This document shows positions 40,230 to 49,373 of a stretch of 64,000 nucleotides of DNA, in pieces. Below the pieces are notes generated by a model. That model saw nothing but the letters and a program-made list of their open reading frames with translations, did not search any database and was not told the origin of the DNA. Position numbers and translations under genes: made by a program. Every line of letters starts with the position of its first letter. The stretch's first letter is position 1. The DNA is from Oscillospiraceae bacterium (GTDB taxonomy: Bacteria; Bacillota; Clostridia; Oscillospirales; Oscillospiraceae), in assembly GCA_017416325.1 (NCBI GenBank), contig JAFQCV010000009.1, positions 1 through 64,000 on the forward strand, written 5' to 3'.

Positions 40230-41009
40230 TTATTTAATAAATGGCCACATTGCCATAGCATCGTATACGAGCACTCGTACTTCATCCTTATATTCTTCAA
40301 ACTTAGCAGTCATTTCTTGGCGAGTATCCTCTGTCCAATGGTCTGGGAAATACAGGTTCAGTGCTGTGTCAACCATGAAATACGGAGAATGGATAAGACC
40401 GTCCGTGTCATACCAAAAATGCTCAGTTCCGGTAAAACCAACATGGAACAAGTATTTGTTTCCTTCTCCTCTGCAAATGACTAAATCACTTTGTTCGGCC
40501 TCATTGTTATCAAGACGGGTCATTGAAACATACCCACTGTCCAGGAAACTGGGCACAGTCACCTCATAGCGATAAGTTCCGTCATACCATGTATATTTGT
40601 CGGCATCTACCACAACTGCTTGCTTGATACTGCCATCCTCGTTGTATTCATAGACAGAATCGGGAGTTTTCCCCTCTGCAAAGGCCGCATAATAGGTATA
40701 TTCCTGCGCGTACCACCAAATGCTCGCACCTGCAAACAGGACAATCATTACAGCCAAAGCGATAGAGATACCGGCAATCAGAGCTTTCTTCTTGCCTTTT
40801 TTCACAGCCTTGTTGATGCTTTTCAGAGGCTTGATGTCTGCGTCCTTTACTATAGGGGACACCAACTCGCAATCCATCTGGCCCAGCATTTTGCGGCAGT
40901 CCTCACATTGTGCAAGGTGTTCGTCCACCATCTGTCTGCTTTCCTCTGAACATACACCATCATGGTACAGCGGAAGCAGATCTTCAACAATTTTACATTG
41001 CTTACTCAT
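40230..41009 (-). CDS. Anti-sigma factor with zf-HC2 domain
   Basis: A 259-residue membrane protein: CKIVEDLLPLYHDGVCSEES and HLAQCEDCRK (HxxxCxxC zinc anti-sigma domain), transmembrane helix ~82-104 (IAGISIALAVMIVLFAGASIW), extracytoplasmic domain. ATG at 41009 follows AAGGAGGAG. Paralogue of the 23725 product; pairs with the sigma gene at 41476. Confidence 0.88.
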   Translation of the reverse strand: MSKQCKIVEDLLPLYHDGVCSEESRQMVDEHLAQCEDCRKMLGQMDCELVSPIVKDADIKPLKSINKAVKKGKKKALIAGISIALAVMIVLFAGASIWWYAQEYTYYAAFAEGKTPDSVYEYNEDGSIKQAVVVDADKYTWYDGTYRYEVTVPSFLDSGYVSMTRLDNNEAEQSDLVICRGEGNKYLFHVGFTGTEHFWYDTDGLIHSPYFMVDTALNLYFPDHWTEDTRQEMTAKFEEYKDEVRVLVYDAMAMWPFIK

Positions 41010-41476
41010 TGTAACTCCTCCTTGATCTTCATCTTGGCACGGTGATAAGTAACACGCGCCCAACTTTCTGTCTTGCCAAACAGCTCTCCAATCTGCTTGA
41101 ACGATAGTTCTCCAAATGCCCGTAGTGAAAACACTTCCTTGAAAGGATCTGACATATCGTGCAATATCTTGTGGATCTCAAATGCTGTTTCTTGGGTTTC
41201 CAATCGTTCTTCCAAAGAATCGCTGTGTTTTGGCTCCGGTGAAAGCTGTTCTCCTTTGATTGCCCGTTGGTACTGGGTAAAGTATGTGTTCTTGGCTATC
41301 TGGCAGAGCCATACATAAACCTTGCACCGGCCATCGAATTGGTCGATGGAACGAAGTGCTTTGAAGAATGTCTCTTGTGTAATTTCTTCTGCTGTGTGTT
41401 CATCACGGGTCAAAGACAGTGCATACTTATAGACATCTTGAAAATAGAGCCTATATACTTCCTCGAACTCGGTCAC
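41006..41476 (-). CDS. ECF sigma factor (type I pair, copy 2)
   Basis: A 156-residue sigma factor: EHTAEEITQETFFKALRSIDQFDGRC, VWLCQIAKNTYFTQYQR (region 2), MSDPFKEVFSLRAFGELSFKQIGELFGKTESWARVTYHRAKMKI (region 4). GTG start at 41476 with AAAGGTGG upstream, parallel to the GTG start of the 23243 paralogue. Overlaps its anti-sigma gene by 4 bases. Confidence 0.9.
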   Translation of the reverse strand: MTEFEEVYRLYFQDVYKYALSLTRDEHTAEEITQETFFKALRSIDQFDGRCKVYVWLCQIAKNTYFTQYQRAIKGEQLSPEPKHSDSLEERLETQETAFEIHKILHDMSDPFKEVFSLRAFGELSFKQIGELFGKTESWARVTYHRAKMKIKEELQ

Positions 41477-41539
41477 TTTCTCACCACCTTTCATCCATAA
41501 GACTAATGAAAACTGGATTTGTTACAGTTTCTATAAAAT

Positions 41540-41633
41540 ATTATACCACATTGCATTAACCAACGGAAACCTAAAAAATACGCCCCTCTGCGACGCATTA
41601 TATGTTTCCGATTTTTTGCAAGTATGCTATTTT
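41540..41633. promoter_or_regulatory. Divergent promoters between two sigma operons
   Basis: Leftward: TTTCCG (41569-41564), 18 bases, TATAAT (41545-41540). Rightward: TTTCCG (41605-41610), 17 bases, TATTTT (41628-41633). Between them a weak hairpin AATACGCCCC/GACGCATT. Shared -35 with the promoter at 40149 suggests common control. Confidence 0.55.
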
Positions 41634-41715
41634 TATTTTGTGAGATATGCAATATTTCTCCGTAATCTTCGAGTAGATAGATGAAAGGCCTTTACAAGAA
41701 CCGGGAGGTGAGGAA

Positions 41716-42273
41716 ATGGAAGATAAACAGATCGTTGACCTATACTGGGCAAGAGAAGAATCCGCGATCCACGAAACTGCAGCGAAATACGGAAGCTATT
41801 GCCATAGTATCGCCTATACGATCCTGCAGGATCAGCAGGACGCAGAAGAAAGTGTCAATGATACATATATGGATGCCTGGAACACAATGCCTCCAAATCG
41901 TCCTTCCGTTCTCTCTACCTTCCTGGGCAAAATCACACGCAGAATTTCCATAGACCGTTGGCGCATCAGAAGTGCAAAGAAACGGGGCGGTGATGAAGTC
42001 ACTCTCGCATTGGATGAACTGGAGGAATGTGTCAGTGGCAGTCACGATGTGGAGCTGAAGGCGCAGCGCAATGAATTGATTGCCGCAATGCACCGCTTTT
42101 TGGATTGCTTGCCGGAAACCGAGCGCAGGATCTTCCTTCTCCGGTACTGGTATCTTGAACCGATCCAATCCATAGCAAACCAGTACGGATTTTCCCAAAG
42201 CAAAGTCGCTTCTATGCTGCACCGGGTTCGTGGCAAACTGCGGAATCAGCTTGAAAAGGAGGGCTATGTATGA
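41716..42273 (+). CDS. ECF sigma factor (type III pair, copy 2)
   Basis: A 185-residue sigma factor: DLYWAREESAIHETAAKYGSYCHSIAY, QDAEESVNDTYMDAWNTMPP, ETERRIFLLRYWYLEPIQSIANQYGFSQSKVASMLHRVRGKL. GGGAGGTGAGGAA precedes the ATG. Paralogue of the 39471 gene; overlaps its partner by 4 bases. The leader block TGAAAGGCCTTTAC before it also occurs before the 40031 start. Confidence 0.9.
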   Translation: MEDKQIVDLYWAREESAIHETAAKYGSYCHSIAYTILQDQQDAEESVNDTYMDAWNTMPPNRPSVLSTFLGKITRRISIDRWRIRSAKKRGGDEVTLALDELEECVSGSHDVELKAQRNELIAAMHRFLDCLPETERRIFLLRYWYLEPIQSIANQYGFSQSKVASMLHRVRGKLRNQLEKEGYV

Positions 42274-43754
42274 AGTCACATGAACTACTTGAAGTAATTG
42301 GAGAGGCCCAGGACAGCTATGTGCTGGACGCAAAGGCTCCAAAGAAGAAATCTATCCCCGTGTGGGTAAAATGGGCAGCTGTCGCGGCCTGCCTGATTTT
42401 AGTTATCGGATTGGGTATTCCCCAACTATCTTTGCTCAATCCTAATAATGATGACATAGCGGGACCCGGAGTTACAAATCCTTCCGTGCCTTCCCTGCAG
42501 GGAAGTGAGAATTTGCCCGTTAGTGATTCTTTGAATTATGGACAGGTTAATTTCCTTTCGGTGATTAATAAGACAGACATTAATATATCCGGACTGGCTT
42601 TTCAGTATATTCAAGGAACACAAGCTCTTGATACTAGACCACAGGAGGAATTAGCTGACCTCATCTTGACTTTTCAGCATGGTCAAATCCATGTGGTAGC
42701 AAAGGTGGTTGAGGAATTAGGTATATATGAAACGATAAATGAATATGGCAGTACGTTTACATCCAAGTATCGCATATTTCGCATGGAAGTAACTAACCCC
42801 TTGCAAAGTGGAATGGATGGTACATTTTATTATATGCTTCCTGCAGATCTTAGTGGAGACTTAACTCAGTATGACGAGTTGCTCATTTCTATGATACAGC
42901 GTCCAAAGAACTTTGTATTGCTTAACGGAGAAAAGGTTACAGCGTTTGATTATCTGTTTAGCGATCCGCATGATGCTCCGGAGCTAGGCAATATGATTGC
43001 ATTTACAGACGGAGTGTTTGATGCGTCTTTGTGGGAGATTTGGTGGCAAGACAGACGCGACTGGCACTACGGATACCAGCATCTTGAAAAGCAACTAAAT
43101 GGAGATACCAGCCGACTTCTGGTTTCTAAAGGATCCACCTTGGAAGAAGCTTTACAGAGAAGACAGCAACAGATTGATCGTCTTGATGAATGGGCAAAAC
43201 CGAGACAGGTCAGACATTACGACTTCCAAACCGAAGCAGCCCAGCAGACAATGACCTGGGTAAAACCCTTTGAGAACGGTGTCTTTGTTCCAGAGCAAAT
43301 TTCCCCGGATTACAACATTCGTCGATATATTAATGGTTGCCCTACCAATGAATGGTATACCATTGATTATGAAACCGAAGAAGTATCCTCTTCTGTATAT
43401 CGCTTTGAGGATAAGGACTTTGAAAAGCTACCGGACGTCTCTGCGTATATTGCGAATTTGGATCTGCCGCAGATTGCACCGCAGCATACTGATACCGCTG
43501 GTAAGGTGCTAGGCTATAATACTGCTGTGGGTTGGTACGAAAAGGCGGAAACCGGAGTATATTCTATTGTTCGGATCACCTGGAACTATTGGGATCAAGA
43601 TGGTTATGTGAAATACTATGATGAAACCTTCATTCTTTTGGACGAGACCGGCGATCACATTATTTCCAGAGAAAAATTAATTGAGTTGATTGGGGATAAT
43701 CCCAATATTTCCGACGAGGAGTATGGCGTTGGCATTGCAATGCCCATGGTCTAA
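42270..43754 (+). CDS. Membrane anti-sigma-like protein of type III pair
   Basis: A 494-residue protein: N-terminus ~1-30 (SHELLEVIGEAQDSYVLDA), transmembrane helix ~32-55 (WVKWAAVAACLILVIGLGIPQL), linker DDIAGPGVTNPSVPSLQGSE, extracellular domain with beta-rich halves. Sister of the 38155 product in layout. Probably senses an envelope signal and holds the sigma factor. Confidence 0.75.
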   Translation: MKSHELLEVIGEAQDSYVLDAKAPKKKSIPVWVKWAAVAACLILVIGLGIPQLSLLNPNNDDIAGPGVTNPSVPSLQGSENLPVSDSLNYGQVNFLSVINKTDINISGLAFQYIQGTQALDTRPQEELADLILTFQHGQIHVVAKVVEELGIYETINEYGSTFTSKYRIFRMEVTNPLQSGMDGTFYYMLPADLSGDLTQYDELLISMIQRPKNFVLLNGEKVTAFDYLFSDPHDAPELGNMIAFTDGVFDASLWEIWWQDRRDWHYGYQHLEKQLNGDTSRLLVSKGSTLEEALQRRQQQIDRLDEWAKPRQVRHYDFQTEAAQQTMTWVKPFENGVFVPEQISPDYNIRRYINGCPTNEWYTIDYETEEVSSSVYRFEDKDFEKLPDVSAYIANLDLPQIAPQHTDTAGKVLGYNTAVGWYEKAETGVYSIVRITWNYWDQDGYVKYYDETFILLDETGDHIISREKLIELIGDNPNISDEEYGVGIAMPMV

Positions 43755-43878
43755 CAGTAATGGATGTACGGGGCCATTGTAGCAACGTTTTTGGCTGTTA
43801 TTGTTGCAATTGTTGGGATCTCCAAACACCAAACGCAATTCGTAAATAGAAACAGAAAAATCAAGCAAAGCAAAAACA

Positions 43879-43918
43879 GCTCCCCCAATTCACGGATCGT
43901 GAACTGGGGGAGCATTTT
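43879..43918. terminator. Bidirectional terminator
   Basis: GCTCCCCCAATTCAC/GTGAACTGGGGGAGC stem; ATTTTAT follows on the plus strand and TGTTTTTGC on the minus strand, separating the cargo from the conjugation module. Confidence 0.85.
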
Positions 43919-44084
43919 ATGTATGCCACCATCTTTTTCTGCTCTGCAGCTTGATGAGCAATTCGTCAACTGCATCGGTGTAGCGGCCTTGGGCGATCAG
44001 TTTATTGCGGAACTGCAGCAGTCCACGGATCATCAAGCGGTGTTCTGCGGTGGTAAGGGTAAGAACCCGTTTCGGTGCTTTCAT
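43917..44084 (-). CDS. Small conjugation-module protein, paralogue of 52442-52633
   Basis: A 55-residue protein (MKAPKRVLTLTTAEHRLMIR, then GLLQFRNKLIAQGRYTDAVD, ELLIKLQ). ATG at 44084 follows TAGGAGGGATCAAT. It matches the 52442-52633 product along its length: KRV-L, EHRL, GL--FRN-LI, T--V--LLIK. Both sit in the conjugation operon. Function unknown; a helical dimer or regulator is guesswork. Confidence 0.7.
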   Translation of the reverse strand: MKAPKRVLTLTTAEHRLMIRGLLQFRNKLIAQGRYTDAVDELLIKLQSRKRWWHT

Positions 44085-44151
44085 ATTGATCCCTCCTATG
44101 TTTATCTACTGAGATTATACATAGGAGGGATACTTTCTGCAAATGTGCAAA

Positions 44152-46065
44152 TCAATATGCCGGGATGCCGTAACCCAGGATCTCATAATATCCGATCCGG
44201 TATCTTCGCTGGGCACAGGAATCGCTTGTATTGCCCTCGATGGTGTAGACATAACCATCCTCAACCTTTTGGACAATGCCAACATGATCGGACAGACCAT
44301 CCTGCGGCCCGGATTCGCCATCGGGAGAATCCCAGTCAAAGAAGATAATCATGCCGGGAACCGGTGTGGCAGTTCCATCTGCCCATTGCCCACGATCCTG
44401 GAACCAATCAACGCCCCAAACGCAACCGGCGAACTTGGGAATGACACCGGCATCAATATAGCCGCACTCGTTGGCACACCAGGATACGAAACAGGCACAC
44501 CACGCCACACGGGAGTTAAAGCCATACCAACTCCAGTAAGGCTGACCACCCACATTGCCGATCTGCGATTCCGCAACGGCAACAATCTGCTCATCTGCAG
44601 AGTGGATGCCATAAAGTACAGCTGCCCACATGGATGCGTTCTCATCCTGCAGAAGTTCATTTAGCATTTGCTTCTGTTCCTCTGTAAAGCCATACTCATA
44701 GGCCATGGTCATTGCGGTCTTGTGGGTGACTGTGATGTACAGAGTAGTGACGGTTTCCGTTGTTTCCGTGACAACGATATTGCCATCCTCGTCAACAGTT
44801 TCAATCAGAACCGTTTCCTCCGTGGTTTCCACCCTGGAATTGATTTGGTTCATCTCCCAAAAGATTTCCTTTAGCATCGCTTTCTTGGCATCATCCATGG
44901 AAGCAACATCCTGCGGATTATTGGGGTCAGTATTGACCTTTACCGCATAGATCGCCAGCACCTCCGGCCATACCGCACGGGCACCGGATGTTTCCATCTT
45001 ATCGTGTACGGTCATGTTCCGGATCGTATCCAAAGACGATTGATAGTCCATATTGATCTCCTGGACTACACTTTTCATAGTCATGGGCGAGCCGGTATCT
45101 TCACTGGAAAAGAAGATACCGAAGCAGGAACCCACGATCAATGCCACAAGCATGATAACGATGATGATAACCACGGCAACCCAGCCGCCTGCAGCGATTG
45201 CCGCAACCAATTCTTTGACTGCGGCGATGATCGCCTTGACTGCGGCAACACACGCCTTGGCAGCAGCTTTGGCTGCAGCTGCAGCTGCTCTTGCTGTGGC
45301 TCTTGCAATCTGTACCGCTTTCTCCGCCGCCTTTGCCGCAGCTTGTGCGGACTTCTGGGCGGCCTTGGCAGTTTCCTGCGCCGTCTTAATGGCTACCTTG
45401 GAAGATTGCTCGGCAGTCTTAACCGCCTTTTGTGTGCCCTTTACAGAGCGTTCTAGGGTTTTTGCAGACTGCTCTGCAGTCCGGGTGGTCTGCTTGATGG
45501 TTTTCTCGGTCTTTTGGAGTGCCTTAATTGAATTGTTCTTTCGTCTGGCGGGACCCTTGATCCGCTGTTCCTTTTGAATGGCATCTGTTCCGTCTTTTGC
45601 TGGGTTCAGCTTGCCTTTTGGTCCATCCCCGGTAGGTGATTTACCTAACCTCGTCTTTCTCTGCTGACTTCCAGAGGGTGTAACGATCTCTTCCTCAACA
45701 GGAGATTCAGGAGGGGTGGCAGGCCCAGGCTGATCCGTTGTTACAGGGTCAGTAGGTTCATCAACGGGTGTGTCCGGATGTTCATTCTCCAACTCCTGCC
45801 GCCTTTGTTCCGCTTCTGCTCTACGCTTCTCACGGAACTTTTGGATAGCAGACTTACCGGTGCGGTATGTGCCTTTACCTGTGTCCACAACGATGTGACC
45901 GGCTTCCGTCGCAATGTCCTCCATGCCATACTGCAGCTTATCACCGGCATACTCGGAGGGCGTTACTTGTCCGTCATCAGTCAAGTTCTGCGCTTGATCT
46001 GCAGTGCGAACAAGTGCCTTTTTCATGCGCTCACCCAGGTCTGCGGCCCGGTCAACAGTTTTCAC
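44152..46065 (-). CDS. CHAP-domain cell-wall hydrolase of the conjugation apparatus (CD1108-like)
   Basis: A 637-residue protein: hydrophilic N-terminus, a ~120-residue Ala/Lys-rich helical region (~170-290), a membrane helix (~293-318), a lysozyme-like or linker region, and a C-terminal CHAP domain ([16 protein letters not shown] catalytic Cys; [21 protein letters not shown] catalytic His). VirB1/Tn916-Orf14-like role: opens peptidoglycan for the mating channel. The GTG at 46065 has no ribosome site; conserved sequence TKDIKLRDVGEKT continues in frame upstream to 46104, where GGAGG precedes GTT-ACG rather than a normal start. Confidence 0.85.
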   Translation of the reverse strand: MKTVDRAADLGERMKKALVRTADQAQNLTDDGQVTPSEYAGDKLQYGMEDIATEAGHIVVDTGKGTYRTGKSAIQKFREKRRAEAEQRRQELENEHPDTPVDEPTDPVTTDQPGPATPPESPVEEEIVTPSGSQQRKTRLGKSPTGDGPKGKLNPAKDGTDAIQKEQRIKGPARRKNNSIKALQKTEKTIKQTTRTAEQSAKTLERSVKGTQKAVKTAEQSSKVAIKTAQETAKAAQKSAQAAAKAAEKAVQIARATARAAAAAAKAAAKACVAAVKAIIAAVKELVAAIAAGGWVAVVIIIVIMLVALIVGSCFGIFFSSEDTGSPMTMKSVVQEINMDYQSSLDTIRNMTVHDKMETSGARAVWPEVLAIYAVKVNTDPNNPQDVASMDDAKKAMLKEIFWEMNQINSRVETTEETVLIETVDEDGNIVVTETTETVTTLYITVTHKTAMTMAYEYGFTEEQKQMLNELLQDENASMWAAVLYGIHSADEQIVAVAESQIGNVGGQPYWSWYGFNSRVAWCACFVSWCANECGYIDAGVIPKFAGCVWGVDWFQDRGQWADGTATPVPGMIIFFDWDSPDGESGPQDGLSDHVGIVQKVEDGYVYTIEGNTSDSCAQRRYRIGYYEILGYGIPAY

Positions 46066-46137
46066 TGTCTTTTCTCCGACATCCCTTAACTTAATGTCTT
46101 TCGTAACGGTTTCCTCCTTTCAGTGTGTTGGGGCAGG

Positions 46138-48480
46138 CTAAGATGCCTGCCCTCTTGCGAATACTCCCTCACCGGGTCTAGTGGTCATCAGTTCGTACAG
46201 TTTGGTATCCTTGGGGAAGCGGTTGACAAAGGGAACCAAAGCAGAACCGTACTTAATCAAGCCGCAGCCAGCTTCGGCGTTGGTGATGAAGCTCATCTGC
46301 TCATTGGAAATGTTCAGCAGCTTACCCAGCTTCTCACGGTCAGAGGCCGCTTGGTTCAGCATGACAATAAACTCAGAGTTACTGAGCATGGTACTTGCCT
46401 GGACAGAATCCAGCAGGTACTCTACATTCTGCGTGATCGCAGTGGGATAGGCGTTGCGCTTACGGAACTGCCGCCATGCGGAGTTGAAGAACGCAGCGGA
46501 GAACTCGTTCTCAAAAACAACATGAAACTCGTCGATAAACACATGGGTGCGCTTGCCACGCTTCCAGTTCAGAGTGACACGGTTCAGCATAGTGTCGGTG
46601 ATGACCAGCAGTCCGGTGGGTTTCAGCTGAGTGCCAAGGCCACGAATGTTAAACACAGTGACCCGCTTTTCCAGATCCACATTACTGCCGTGACCGAAGA
46701 TGTCCAGAGAACCGGTGGTGAACAGTTCCAAAGCAAGGGCAATATCCTTTGCCTGCGGTTCAGGCTGTTCCAGCAGCTTCAGACGCAGAGTGGACAAAGT
46801 GGGCATATAGCCAACATCCTTTGCCTCCTTGTAAATCGCCGCAACACAGCGGTCAATGATGGACTTGTGCTGGGGACCAACGCCATTCTTGTCAATCTGC
46901 TCGATCAAAGACATGATGAACTGAGACTTGACCACAATGGGGTCACTCTCGCCGTAACCGTCAACCATATACATAGCGTTCAGCTTGTCCTTGCCACCGG
47001 CTTCCAGGGAAATGACCGTGGAATCGGGACACAGGGCTTTAACCAATGCGCCGTACTCGTTTTCCGGGTCACAGATCAAGATTTCATCCTTAGTGGAAAG
47101 CAGAATATTAGCAATCTGCTGTTTGGTGAGGAAGGACTTACCTGCGCCGGGAACACCCAGCAGCATGGAGGACTGGTTCAGCAGGTACTCCTTATTACAG
47201 AGAATAAGGTTGTTGGAGATAGCGTTCTGTCCATAGTACATGCCGCCCTTGTCCTGGATCTCCTGCACCTTAAAGGGCATGAACACAGCCAGGGATTCGG
47301 TAGTGAGAGTGCGGAACGCATTGATCTTCCGGACACCGATAGGCAGAACGGTTTTCAGTCCGTCCATCTGCTGATAATTCAAGGTGGCAATCTGACACAT
47401 GCGGTTCTGTGCGATGGTCTTTAATGCCTCCGTTTCGTTGTCCAGTTCTTCCTTGCTGTCAGCGGTAATCACCATGGTGATGATGACAAGCATCATGCGC
47501 TGGTCACGGGTGGTCAGATCGTCCAGGAACTCCTTTGCTTCCTTGCGCTGCAGTTCCATATCATAGGGAATCACAGCGGAGAAGTTGTTGTTCTTGTTCT
47601 GTCTGCGCTGCCAGTTGGTGATATTGGTTTCCACGCCCAGCAGTCGGTTCTCAACCTCCCGGACTGCTTCATCGGTGGGAATGGGGGCAATATCAATGGA
47701 CAGCATCATGTCCTTGTTCAAGCTGGTAAGTTCGTCGATCATATCGTCCTTAACAAAAGATGCCAGATCCTTCAAGTAAAGGACTCTGGCATAACGATCT
47801 CCGATCTTCAAATGGTCGCCGTGCTTCTCCATATAGTTGGGACAGATGTAGTCCCGGAAATCGTGACCACGGCGCATGAAGTTGGACATATCAAAGTGGA
47901 ACATATCGCTCTCACCGGGGCGATAGAAGTTGTGGAGAATACGGAGTCTTTCGTCCGTGCTAATCTCCACACAGCGGGAACCCAGTGCCGCAAACCGGGT
48001 GCTGAGTTCGGGACCGATTCTGGAAAAGTACATTCTTGCTTCCTGGATGTTCTTTTTGACAACGGAAACGGTGATGTACTTTTCCTGCATAATGCCATTA
48101 CTGCCAACGGTCAAATCCAGCAGCATTTCGTTGTGTTCCTGTCGGTACTGGTCCTGTTCGTCGCCCTTCATAGGCATCAGCACAGATTCTTCAAAGTCCC
48201 AGCGGTTCATGCGGTGGTTGTTGATGGTGATCTTCGTGCTGGCACCGGCATCCAAGCCGTTCAGAATTGCAGAGTAGTCAAAGAACATCAGTTTCTTATC
48301 GTCCAGGGATGCCACTTGATAGTTAATATCCGTGAACCGGTAGACCTTGGAATACTTGTTGCCAGAACGGAAAATACCGTCTTTCCAGATGCAGTCAATG
48401 GGGATCAAGTCCTGCACCTTGCGTGGGATGCGGTACTTTTCCTTTTCCTGTGCAAAAAGCCTTTTGATAGATTTCAGCAT
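46138..48480 (-). CDS. virB4: VirB4-like conjugation ATPase
   Basis: A 780-residue ATPase of type IV secretion: N-terminal domain (IPIDCIWKDGIFRSGNKYSKVY), Walker A GVPGAGKSFLTKQQ in the middle, HVFIDEFHVVF as Walker B, and TQNVEYLLDS downstream. Powers substrate transfer and pilus assembly. Starts 8 bases after PrgI stop; GGAGGAATAATCCCAAT upstream. Confidence 0.95.
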   Translation of the reverse strand: MLKSIKRLFAQEKEKYRIPRKVQDLIPIDCIWKDGIFRSGNKYSKVYRFTDINYQVASLDDKKLMFFDYSAILNGLDAGASTKITINNHRMNRWDFEESVLMPMKGDEQDQYRQEHNEMLLDLTVGSNGIMQEKYITVSVVKKNIQEARMYFSRIGPELSTRFAALGSRCVEISTDERLRILHNFYRPGESDMFHFDMSNFMRRGHDFRDYICPNYMEKHGDHLKIGDRYARVLYLKDLASFVKDDMIDELTSLNKDMMLSIDIAPIPTDEAVREVENRLLGVETNITNWQRRQNKNNNFSAVIPYDMELQRKEAKEFLDDLTTRDQRMMLVIITMVITADSKEELDNETEALKTIAQNRMCQIATLNYQQMDGLKTVLPIGVRKINAFRTLTTESLAVFMPFKVQEIQDKGGMYYGQNAISNNLILCNKEYLLNQSSMLLGVPGAGKSFLTKQQIANILLSTKDEILICDPENEYGALVKALCPDSTVISLEAGGKDKLNAMYMVDGYGESDPIVVKSQFIMSLIEQIDKNGVGPQHKSIIDRCVAAIYKEAKDVGYMPTLSTLRLKLLEQPEPQAKDIALALELFTTGSLDIFGHGSNVDLEKRVTVFNIRGLGTQLKPTGLLVITDTMLNRVTLNWKRGKRTHVFIDEFHVVFENEFSAAFFNSAWRQFRKRNAYPTAITQNVEYLLDSVQASTMLSNSEFIVMLNQAASDREKLGKLLNISNEQMSFITNAEAGCGLIKYGSALVPFVNRFPKDTKLYELMTTRPGEGVFARGQAS

Positions 48481-48487
48481 ATTGGGA

Positions 48488-48838
48488 TTATTCCTCCTTC
48501 TTCGTAGATTCGATGCTGTCTTTCAACAGCTCGTAGTAAATGTTGTTGGTGCCGCAGTAATAGAATCGGGGTTCGATCAACTCACTGCGGAGCCATGCCC
48601 ACAGAAACTGCTCTGCAGTCATGCCGTGGTAGGTGATGAAACCCAATGCCGCAAAAGGAAATGCACCAAGGATGCAGACCCAAGACAGGGTTTCCGTACC
48701 CAAATAGGGTTTGAGAACAAAGTAGAGGCCTACTGCCACGGCAATCGCAAGAACAGAGAAGATACACTGCCGCATGGACAATCCAAAGAACACAGACTCA
48801 CTGTAGTTCCGGATTTCTCTGTTGATTTTTACTTCCAT
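48488..48838 (-). CDS. PrgI-family membrane protein
   Basis: A 116-residue protein, EVKINREIRNYSESVFFGLS followed by two transmembrane helices (~27-45, ~52-72): a PrgI/VirB3-like inner-membrane component, adjacent to VirB4 as usual. Confidence 0.88.
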   Translation of the reverse strand: MEVKINREIRNYSESVFFGLSMRQCIFSVLAIAVAVGLYFVLKPYLGTETLSWVCILGAFPFAALGFITYHGMTAEQFLWAWLRSELIEPRFYYCGTNNIYYELLKDSIESTKKEE

Positions 48839-48850
48839 ACAGTTTCCTCC

Positions 48851-49357
48851 TTAACGGGTCTGGGGGCTTGCGTTCTTCTGTTTGTCCGCTTTGGGGTCAT
48901 ACAGAGGAAGCACATTCATGCCCTCATAGTCAACTGCCTTTTGCAGCTTGCTTCTCGTCACCCCATTGTGCTTGCAATAGCCAAGATACCGATTGGCACC
49001 ATCCGGTAAAGGAAGATTGTGTTCCTGGTTGTATGCAATGAGTGCCCATACATCTGCATGGATCGCCGGGTGCATATATGCAATGCGGTATCCCTTTACA
49101 AGCTCATCAAGCAGATCCCGGTCACAGTCAAATGCCCACAGTTCCTTTGCGGGTTCGTCAGCATAAGGCTGGAAAGAGATATACTGATTCTCCCACTTTG
49201 CCACGGCTACAACATCGGTAGCACGGGCAGCATGGGCAAGCACAAAGGCCAGTTCATAGTTGAGTGCGGTCTGCTCGTCCCGGTTCTCCCGGTACTGGGG
49301 AAGCCGCTTCATGGCTCGTTCCGCATCTCGCTTGACAGTATCGTTATAGCTTTTCAA
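48851..49357 (-). CDS. Unrecognised conserved conjugation-module protein
   Basis: A 168-residue soluble protein (NYELAFVLAHAARATDVVAV, FQPYADEPAKELWAFDCDRD, HPAIHADVWALIAYNQEHNL). TTG start with AAAGGAGG upstream. Lies between the VirB6-like and PrgI genes; no family recognised. Confidence 0.65.
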   Translation of the reverse strand: MKSYNDTVKRDAERAMKRLPQYRENRDEQTALNYELAFVLAHAARATDVVAVAKWENQYISFQPYADEPAKELWAFDCDRDLLDELVKGYRIAYMHPAIHADVWALIAYNQEHNLPLPDGANRYLGYCKHNGVTRSKLQKAVDYEGMNVLPLYDPKADKQKNASPQTR

Positions 49358-49373
49358 ATTGTGTATTCCTCCT

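Noticed and set aside
46123..47424. 433-codon open frame on the plus strand opposite VirB4
   Set aside because: Lies wholly antisense to a clear VirB4 gene; composition (His/Gln/Val-rich) and lack of ribosome site or family motifs mark it as a shadow frame.
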